Shown here piece by piece: positions 7,639 to 11,956 of a stretch of DNA of 11,956 bases (the first letter of the stretch is position 1; each line of letters begins with the position of its first letter). Both the position numbers and the translations under genes were made by a program. Below the pieces are notes generated by a model that worked only from the letters and a program-made list of their open reading frames with translations, was not told the origin of the DNA and did not search any database. The stretch lies in assembly GCA_945860325.1 (NCBI GenBank), contig CAMARL010000047.1, positions 1-11,956 of the forward strand, in the 5' to 3' direction. Origin of the DNA: Spirosoma fluviale. GTDB lineage: Bacteria > Bacteroidota > Bacteroidia > Cytophagales > Spirosomataceae.

Positions 7639-8616
7639 TTAAACTTCCCTATCCACCAACCCGTTCATGAATTTCAATAGACCTGCCTTTTTTTCATCCG
7701 CAATATTCAAGGCCGACATCTGCACAAATGCCTCATCAAAGTACTTTTTAACTAAAGCTTCTGTTTCCTCTTTCACGCCAAGACTGGTGTAAATAGCCGT
7801 CACAGAATTTACTTTTAACTCAGGATTTGGCTTAGCCATGGATAACCATTTTGATAATTCTATTTTGGTTTCTCCTTCAGCCAATTCCAAAGCACGTATT
7901 AATAAATAAGTCTTTTTATTAGCTAAAATATCCCCGCCTGGTTGCTTTCCGAATTTTTCTGGATCTCCGTAGACATCTAATAAGTCGTCCTTCAACTGAA
8001 AACCGAGCCCGATCAATTCACCAATTTTATATAATTGATCGGAAACCTGGTTGGCTTGCTGAGCCAAAATACCTCCCAATTCCATCGAAAGACCTATCAA
8101 AACAGAAGTCTTCAATCGAATCATTTCAATATATTCGTCGACGGAAACTTGATCACGTAATTCAAAATTCATGTCCATTTGTTGGCCTTCACAAACCTCC
8201 GCCGCAGTTTTGTTGAATCTATCCAAGGCAAATTGGAACTCCGATAAACTCAAGTCCTTAATTTTATTCAAGTATTGATACGCATTAACCAACATCACAT
8301 CTCCTGAAAGTATAGCGATGTTATCATTCCACTTTTCATGGACCGTTTGCTTCCCTCTGCGGAGCGGCGCCTTATCCATGATGTCATCATGCATTAAGGT
8401 AAAATTGTGAAAAATTTCAAGACTCAAGGAAGGCGAAATGGCTTTTTGCCATTGATCCTTAAACAAGGAATAAGTTAACAAACAAAGTACAGGGCGGATT
8501 CTTTTCCCTCCCAAACTCATTAAATATTGAATAGGTTCATACAATTCTATGGGGTTTTTCCCCATGTCTTGTTGTCCAATTTCAGCCTCAAGGGCATTTA
8601 AAAATTCTTTTGCCAT
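7639..8616 (-). CDS. Trans-isoprenyl diphosphate synthase (polyprenyl synthetase family)
   Basis: This family condenses isopentenyl diphosphate with allylic diphosphates to build FPP, GGPP or longer chains in the cytosol. The 325-residue product has the full motif set: GGKRIRP at 36-42 (diphosphate binding), the first aspartate-rich motif DDIMD at 77-81 followed by the RRG of KAPLRRGKQTVH, GQQMDM at 144-149, the conserved Lys169-Thr170, and the second aspartate-rich motif DDLLD at 210-214 within GFQLKDDLLDVYGD. The first motif has no two-residue insertion, unlike bacterial FPP synthases of the IspA type. Phe72, five residues before it, is the pattern linked to GGPP-length products in archaeal-type enzymes. 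I infer a GGPP or FPP/GGPP synthase but cannot fix the chain length. The ATG at 8616 is 2 bases after the nuoD stop. It shares the transcript with dxr, so early and late isoprenoid steps are co-expressed. Confidence 0.95.
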   Translation of the reverse strand: MAKEFLNALEAEIGQQDMGKNPIELYEPIQYLMSLGGKRIRPVLCLLTYSLFKDQWQKAISPSLSLEIFHNFTLMHDDIMDKAPLRRGKQTVHEKWNDNIAILSGDVMLVNAYQYLNKIKDLSLSEFQFALDRFNKTAAEVCEGQQMDMNFELRDQVSVDEYIEMIRLKTSVLIGLSMELGGILAQQANQVSDQLYKIGELIGLGFQLKDDLLDVYGDPEKFGKQPGGDILANKKTYLLIRALELAEGETKIELSKWLSMAKPNPELKVNSVTAIYTSLGVKEETEALVKKYFDEAFVQMSALNIADEKKAGLLKFMNGLVDREV

Positions 8617-8618
8617 AA

Positions 8619-9833
8619 TTATCTATCTACTTCTCCCATCACCAAATCCATAGATCCAATGATCGCAACTAAATCTGCTAAATATGCTCCTTTTGCCAAC
8701 AAAGGGATGACAGAAAGGTGATGAAACGAGCAAGCCCGCACTTTCACTCGTTGGGGAATATCGGATTTACCATCTGACCGAATGAAAAAGCCCAATTCTC
8801 CTTTTGGATTTTCAGCTCTGACATAAACATCCATCGCAGAAGGCCGTATTTTTTTGGGCACAAATTCTTGCGGATTAAAGTCCTTAGTTCGTTTATGTTC
8901 ACCCATCAATTGATCCAAACATTGCTCCACGATCTTAATGGATTCTAAACATTCCTGTATTCGAACGTGGTTTCGATCCCAGCAATCTCCCGTTTGGCCC
9001 ATTTCTCCTGCACCTATAGGTACATCAAAATCAAGTTCCGGATAAATAGAATAAGCATCTACTTTTCGTAAATCATACCTTAAGCCAGATCCCCTCAGCA
9101 CAGGGCCCGTGCAACCATAGTTAATCGCAATATCTAAAGGCAATACCCCCACATTTGCCGTTCTTTTGATGAAAATCGTATTTTCCTCGACCAATTTGAT
9201 CACCTCAGAAATAGTATTTTTAACAACAGGAATGAATTCTTTTATCTTTTCTTCAAAACCGATAGGTAAATCATAAAATAATCCTCCAACCCAAACATAA
9301 TTATAGAGCATTCGAGCACCAGACAACCATTCCAATAAGCGCTGAATATGCTCTCGATCGCGCATCAACCATAAAAAAGGAGTATAAGCACCGATGTCCA
9401 AGCCATAGGTTCCTATGGCTACAAAATGGGATGCAATGCGATTAAGTTCAGCGACTAAAACACGAATGTACTCGACTCTCTTGGGCATTTTACCCGTCAA
9501 ATCCATCATCTTTTCCACCGCCATCACATACGCATGCTCAGAATTCATGGAAGCCATGTAGTCAAGTCGATCTACGTAAGGTATAATTTGATTAAAAGGG
9601 AGAGCTTCAGCATGTTTTTCAAAACACCGATGTAAATACCCCAGGTGCGGAATCACATCTTTAACCCACTCGCCATCAGAAATAACCTCTAATCTAAGCA
9701 CTCCATGCGTAGAAGGATGCTGCGGTCCCAAAGAAATGAGCATTTCTTCCGACTTCAAATCCTCTTCCGTATACCGATTAGGATCAGATAAATTGAAGTT
9801 TTCGGGATGAAACTGGTATTGAGTGGAATTCAT
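8619..9833 (-). CDS. nuoD: NADH-quinone oxidoreductase subunit D (complex I 49 kDa subunit)
   Basis: NuoD belongs to the peripheral arm of complex I and, with NuoB, forms the quinone-binding pocket near cluster N2; the complex couples NADH oxidation to ion pumping. The 404-residue protein carries the family signature SLGPQHPSTHGVLRL at 34-48, with the histidine near the quinone site. It also has HLGYLHRCFEKHAE (63-76), VDRLDYMASMNSEHAY (87-102) and the invariant C-terminal MGEVDR. No fused NuoC domain is present. I start at ATG 9833; the frame stays open to a TTG at 9899, but those 22 residues do not resemble the family's N terminus. It leads the minus-strand gene block and faces rpmG across 177 bases. 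No other nuo gene is in the window, which is unusual since nuoC normally precedes nuoD. The prenyl synthase begins 2 bases after its stop, a link to quinone supply that may be coincidental. Confidence 0.97.
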   Translation of the reverse strand: MNSTQYQFHPENFNLSDPNRYTEEDLKSEEMLISLGPQHPSTHGVLRLEVISDGEWVKDVIPHLGYLHRCFEKHAEALPFNQIIPYVDRLDYMASMNSEHAYVMAVEKMMDLTGKMPKRVEYIRVLVAELNRIASHFVAIGTYGLDIGAYTPFLWLMRDREHIQRLLEWLSGARMLYNYVWVGGLFYDLPIGFEEKIKEFIPVVKNTISEVIKLVEENTIFIKRTANVGVLPLDIAINYGCTGPVLRGSGLRYDLRKVDAYSIYPELDFDVPIGAGEMGQTGDCWDRNHVRIQECLESIKIVEQCLDQLMGEHKRTKDFNPQEFVPKKIRPSAMDVYVRAENPKGELGFFIRSDGKSDIPQRVKVRACSFHHLSVIPLLAKGAYLADLVAIIGSMDLVMGEVDR

Positions 9834-9895
9834 TAAACAAAAATGCGGAAAGAATTGCTTAAAAAAAACTCGTTTCCATCTTTTTAATACAAATA

Positions 9896-9907
9896 TCAAG
9901 TTCTTGA
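9896..9907. repeat. Short palindrome in the divergent nuoD-rpmG region
   Basis: TCAAG (9896-9900), a 2-base spacer TT, and CTTGA (9903-9907) form a perfect 12-base dyad. A second, wider pair overlaps it: ATATCAA (9893-9899) and TTGATAT (9915-9921). The position, about 60-75 bases upstream of nuoD and 30 bases upstream of the L33 promoter, would suit an operator, but dyads of this length arise by chance in A+T-rich DNA. No regulator can be named. Confidence 0.25.
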
Positions 9908-9938
9908 ATTTATTTTGATATATATTTTAGCAAAAGAG

Positions 9939-9969
9939 TTTGTTGAAAAAAATAATTCTTCTACCTTTG
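9939..9969 (+). promoter_or_regulatory. Bacteroidota-type promoter of the rpmG (L33) unit
   Basis: TTTG at 9939-9942 (the -33 element) is followed after exactly 19 bases by TACCTTTG at 9962-9969, a full match to the TAnnTTTG -7 element used by the primary sigma factor of Bacteroidota. The DNA just upstream (9908-9935) is almost pure A/T, as in an UP element. Transcription should start about 5-8 bases downstream, near 9975, giving a leader of about 35 bases before the L33 start. Such a near-perfect match is expected for a highly expressed ribosomal gene. Confidence 0.85.
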
Positions 9970-9974
9970 CATTC

Positions 9975-9991
9975 CGTTTCGAGAGGAGACG
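9975..9991 (+). other. 5' leader hairpin overlapping an SD-like AGGAG upstream of rpmG
   Basis: CGTTTC (9975-9980) can pair with GAGACG (9986-9991), six base pairs including one G-U, around the loop GAGAG. If transcription starts near 9975 this hairpin sits at the very 5' end of the mRNA. AGGAG (9984-9988) lies in its loop and 3' arm. That AGGAG is 8 bases before an ATG at 9997 but 22 bases before the L33 ATG at 10011, so it is misplaced for L33. A role in mRNA stability or translational control is conjecture. Confidence 0.3.
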
Positions 9992-10010
9992 TAAAAATGA
10001 TTTACAAATT

Positions 10011-10193
10011 ATGGCAAAGAAAGGAAATCGCATTCAAGTAATTTTGGAATGCACTGAGCACAAAGAGTCTGGCGTACCAGGAATGTCTCGTTACATTACA
10101 ACTAAGAATCGTAAAAACACGACGGCACGTATTGAATTAAAAAAATACAATCCGGTATTGAAGAAAGTTACTTTACATAAAGAAATTAAATAG
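10011..10193 (+). CDS. rpmG: 50S ribosomal protein L33 (bL33), zinc-free form
   Basis: L33 is a small protein of the large ribosomal subunit near the E site. The 60-residue product begins MAKKGNRIQVILECTEHK and continues with YITTKNRKNTTARIELKKYNP and KKVTLHKEIK, diagnostic of bL33. Only one cysteine (Cys14) remains; the two CxxC pairs of zinc-binding L33 are replaced, so this is the C-minus form that needs no zinc. The open frame extends upstream to 9915, but that part holds the promoter and is not coding. It leads a two-gene unit with the DUF4295 gene, 18 bases downstream. In many Bacteroidota rpmB (L28) directly precedes rpmG; here the upstream DNA has no L28 coding sequence, so L28 must be encoded elsewhere. 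Confidence 0.96.
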   Translation: MAKKGNRIQVILECTEHKESGVPGMSRYITTKNRKNTTARIELKKYNPVLKKVTLHKEIK

Positions 10194-10211
10194 ATTTAAT
10201 ATTCAGGAATT

Positions 10212-10364
10212 ATGGCTAAGAAGGTAGTTGCAACACTAAAGAAAGAAGGAGGCGTTAAGTACGCTAAAATCATAAAGGCGGTTAAAAATCCAACCACAGG
10301 AGCGTACACATTCAGAGAAGAAATTGTTCTTCAGGATGAAGTAAATGCTGCGTTGAAAAACTAG
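10212..10364 (+). CDS. DUF4295 family small basic protein, probable ribosomal protein bL38
   Basis: This 50-residue, lysine-rich protein begins MAKKVVATLKKEGG and continues KYAKIIKAVKNPTTGAYTFREE before an acidic C-terminal helix. It matches the DUF4295 family of Bacteroidota, which is always found just after L33. I recall that a ribosome structure from Flavobacterium johnsoniae revealed a new large-subunit protein named bL38, and I believe it is this family, but I cannot confirm that here. Small size, basic charge and co-transcription with L33 from a strong promoter all fit a ribosomal protein. The gene starts 18 bases after rpmG and is followed by a strong terminator 37 bases past its stop, so the pair is a complete transcription unit. 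Confidence 0.9.
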   Translation: MAKKVVATLKKEGGVKYAKIIKAVKNPTTGAYTFREEIVLQDEVNAALKN

Positions 10365-10401
10365 TTTTTCAATTTATTGGATTTATTAATTAGGCTACAT
10401 G

Positions 10402-10436
10402 AAAGTCCCTTTTTTCGAAGGGACTTTTTTATTTTT
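10402..10436 (+). terminator. Strong intrinsic terminator after the L33-DUF4295 unit
   Basis: AAAGTCCCTT (10402-10411) and AAGGGACTTT (10418-10427) form a perfect 10-base-pair stem around a 6-base loop. A T-rich tract follows (TTTATTTTT, 10428-10436). It lies between the DUF4295 stop and ftsY, so most transcription of the ribosomal genes should end here. ftsY then depends on read-through or on a promoter in the 28 bases before its ATG, where I see no clear match. Confidence 0.92.
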
Positions 10437-10464
10437 CATTGATTTTTAATTTCTACAGATACTC

Positions 10465-11442
10465 ATGGGACTATTCGATTTTTTAAAAAAGAAGCCCGCT
10501 GTTCAAGAGCAAGAGGAAATCATTGCATTGGACAAGGGACTAGAAAAGACAAAAACGGGCTTAATCACCAAGATGAGTCGTGCAGTTCTTGGAAAGTCCA
10601 AAGTCGATGAAGAGGTATTGGATGAGTTAGAGGAAGTATTACTTTCCTCAGATGTGGGTGTGGCAACCACGTTAAAAATCATTGAGCGGATTGAACGAAG
10701 AATAGAGCGGGATCGTTTCGTGTCTACGGAAGAATTGGACCAGGTGCTTCGAGAGGAAGTGGCCAGTTTATTAGAAGAAAATCAATCGACAGATTTAGAA
10801 AATGCATTTGCTGAACCTAAACAAAAACCCTATGTGATTTTAGTGGTGGGGGTCAACGGCGTAGGAAAAACAACAACCATCGGGAAATTAGCCTCACAAT
10901 TTCATCAAAATGGGTTAAAAGTAGTTTTAGGGGCCGCTGACACTTTTAGGGCTGCGGCGGTAGACCAATTAAAATTATGGGGAGAGCGAGTAGGAGTTCC
11001 AGTGATTGATCATGGAATGAATACCGATCCGGCTGCAGTGGCATTTGATACCGTGAAACAGGCCGTTGAAATGAACGCGGACATTGTGATTATTGACACC
11101 GCGGGTCGCTTGCATACGAAGGTCAACTTAATGACGGAGTTGGGTAAAATCAAACGTGTTATACAAAAATTCATCCCAGAGGCGCCGCATGAAGTGATGT
11201 TGGTTTTAGATGGCTCGACAGGCCAAAACGCATTTATTCAGGCGCAAGAATTTACCAAAGTAACTGAAATAACTTCCTTAGCTATCACCAAATTAGACGG
11301 AACGGCAAAGGGCGGAGTGGTCATAGGTATCTCAGACCAATTCAAGATTCCGGTTAAATACATTGGCGTAGGTGAAAAAATATCAGATCTACAAGTATTC
11401 AACAAAACGGCTTTTGTTGAGTCTATTTTCGCCAAAAAATAA
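10465..11442 (+). CDS. ftsY: Signal recognition particle receptor FtsY
   Basis: FtsY is the membrane-associated GTPase that docks ribosome-SRP complexes to the Sec translocon for co-translational insertion of membrane proteins. The 325-residue product has an N-terminal amphipathic start, MGLFDFLKKK, likely to contact lipid, and almost no acidic A domain, so it is near the minimal NG form (E. coli FtsY has 497 residues). A helical N domain covers about 20-105. The G domain shows G1 GVNGVGKTT (129-137), the insertion-box motif DTFRAAA (159-165), G3 DTAGR (211-215) and G4 TKLDG (275-279), and ends with the conserved YIGVGEKISDLQVF. The ATG at 10465 is the first in frame before the amphipathic start. 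It follows the ribosomal unit after a terminator. Its TAA touches the stop codon of convergent glnS. Confidence 0.98.
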   Translation: MGLFDFLKKKPAVQEQEEIIALDKGLEKTKTGLITKMSRAVLGKSKVDEEVLDELEEVLLSSDVGVATTLKIIERIERRIERDRFVSTEELDQVLREEVASLLEENQSTDLENAFAEPKQKPYVILVVGVNGVGKTTTIGKLASQFHQNGLKVVLGAADTFRAAAVDQLKLWGERVGVPVIDHGMNTDPAAVAFDTVKQAVEMNADIVIIDTAGRLHTKVNLMTELGKIKRVIQKFIPEAPHEVMLVLDGSTGQNAFIQAQEFTKVTEITSLAITKLDGTAKGGVVIGISDQFKIPVKYIGVGEKISDLQVFNKTAFVESIFAKK

Positions 11443-11453
11443 TTACTTATTTT
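11436..11453. terminator. A/T-only dyad across the abutting ftsY and glnS stop codons
   Basis: AAAATAA (11436-11442) and TTATTTT (11447-11453) are perfect inverted copies around the 4-base loop TTAC. The dyad contains the ftsY stop in its left arm and the glnS stop in the loop. Read from either side it is a 7-base-pair hairpin made only of A-U pairs, too weak to be a convincing terminator, but it is the only candidate at this junction. It may arise simply from lysine- and asparagine-rich gene ends. Confidence 0.25.
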
Positions 11454-11956
11454 GTTCCTTGGCCCAAGTATCTTTTAAGGTAACGGTCCGATTGAATACA
11501 AGTTTTTCGGGACTTGCATCTGGGTCTAAGCAATAATATCCTTTTCTAATGAATTGGACCGCTTTGTTTACATTAGCTGATCGTAAGCTTCGTTCCACAA
11601 AAGCTTTTTCTGTAATCTGAATGGATTCAGGGTTAATGAATTTCATAAAATCATCGCCAAGTTCTGAAGCATCTTCTACAATGAGTAATCGATCAAAAGA
11701 TCTAATTTCCGCTTCGACTGCATGAGGAATGGAAACCCAATGGATGGTTCCTTTCACATGAATTTCTGAGGTATCTGAACCTGATTTGCTATTGGGGAAA
11801 TGTGTCGCATAAATGGTCTTAACGCTTCCATCTTCATTCAAATCAAAAGATTCACATTTAATGATGTAAGCACCTTTTAATCGGACCATCAAATCGAGGC
11901 CTAATCGAAAAAATTTCTTCGGTGGATCCAACATGAAATCTTCTCTTTCGATATAT
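11443..11956 (-). CDS. glnS: Glutaminyl-tRNA synthetase, C-terminal part (5' end outside window)
   Basis: GlnRS charges tRNA(Gln) with glutamine in the cytosol. Only the last 170 residues are in the window; the frame stays open to the right edge, so the ATG at 11934 is an internal methionine, not the start. The visible part is the beta-barrel anticodon-binding domain. It matches the E. coli GlnRS C terminus along its length: YIEREDF, RLKGAYIIKCE, VKGTIHWVS, AVEAEIRSFDRL, FINPESI, AVQFIRKGYYCLD, and the closing FNRTVTLKDTWAK. These segments separate GlnRS from bacterial GluRS, whose anticodon domain is helical. The catalytic HIGH and KMSKS-type motifs would lie outside the window. A direct GlnRS suggests that Gln-tRNA need not depend on the amidotransferase route. 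The stop codon abuts the ftsY stop with no base between. Confidence 0.96.
   Translation of the reverse strand, partial: YIEREDFMLDPPKKFFRLGLDLMVRLKGAYIIKCESFDLNEDGSVKTIYATHFPNSKSGSDTSEIHVKGTIHWVSIPHAVEAEIRSFDRLLIVEDASELGDDFMKFINPESIQITEKAFVERSLRSANVNKAVQFIRKGYYCLDPDASPEKLVFNRTVTLKDTWAKEQNK

Noticed and set aside
9890..9897. Possible -7 element GATATTTG for nuoD on the minus strand
   Set aside because: It has one mismatch to TAnnTTTG, and no TTG is found at the right distance upstream, so it is not supported as a promoter.
9834..9899. N-terminal extension of NuoD by 22 residues from a TTG at 9899
   Set aside because: The extra residues are strongly basic and aromatic, unlike NuoD N termini. 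The ATG at 9833 gives a family-like start and a normal length of 404.
9915..10010. Upstream extension of the rpmG open frame
   Set aside because: This stretch contains the promoter and transcription start. The standard L33 N terminus MAKKGNR begins at the ATG at 10011.
11238..11435. Minus-strand open frame of 65 codons opposite the end of ftsY
   Set aside because: It is antisense to the conserved FtsY G4 and G5 region, and no protein family is recognisable.
1..11956. Mobile elements, CRISPR arrays, defence genes, tRNA or rRNA genes, or a new multi-gene system
   Set aside because: Nearly every base is assigned to recognisable housekeeping genes. No repeat arrays, transposase motifs, integration sites or atypical composition blocks were seen.

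Overview
The window looks like chromosomal housekeeping DNA from a Bacteroidota bacterium, most likely in or near the Cytophagales. The reasons are the A+T-rich composition, a textbook Bacteroidota promoter (TTTG-N19-TACCTTTG) in front of the L33 gene, the near absence of usable Shine-Dalgarno sites, the L33-DUF4295-ftsY gene order, and proteins of the DUF4295 and DUF6702 families, which I know only from this phylum. The genus cannot be named from the sequence.

Layout. On the + strand, positions 1-1362 hold the 3' part of a RecQ-family helicase gene. Seven genes then follow on the minus strand. In transcription order (right to left) they are nuoD (9833-8619), a trans-prenyl diphosphate synthase (8616-7639), a rhomboid protease (7626-6961), dxr (6967-5801), rseP (5799-4408), a DUF6702 exported protein (4404-3913) and lon (3818-1323). 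The first six are packed with gaps of 1-12 bases or a 7-base overlap, so they are probably one transcription unit. lon sits behind a 94-base gap and may have its own promoter. lon and recQ converge, and their coding ends overlap by 40 bases.

Right of nuoD is a divergent intergenic region (9834-10010) with the L33 promoter. A two-gene ribosomal unit follows, rpmG (L33) and a DUF4295 protein, closed by a strong intrinsic terminator. Then come ftsY (SRP receptor) and, convergent with it, the 3' end of glnS. The ftsY and glnS stop codons touch with no base between them.

How the genes relate. Dxr and the prenyl diphosphate synthase act early and late in isoprenoid synthesis; their products feed quinones, the lipid carrier for cell wall synthesis and pigments. 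NuoD is a core subunit of the quinone-reducing complex I. Rhomboid, RseP and Lon are three unrelated proteases, two acting inside the membrane and one in the cytosol. FtsY delivers membrane proteins. The shared theme is membrane and envelope maintenance, but the grouping may be no more than conserved gene order.

I found no mobile element, CRISPR array, tRNA or rRNA, phage gene, or clearly new system. No gene-free stretch exceeds about 180 bases. The items most worth checking are small-scale: a gene forced to use a TTG start two codons after, and in frame with, the upstream stop; the tail-to-tail overlaps; the large insertion in RecQ; an isolated nuoD; and an SD-like site upstream of L33 that fits a tiny overlapping ORF rather than L33 itself.
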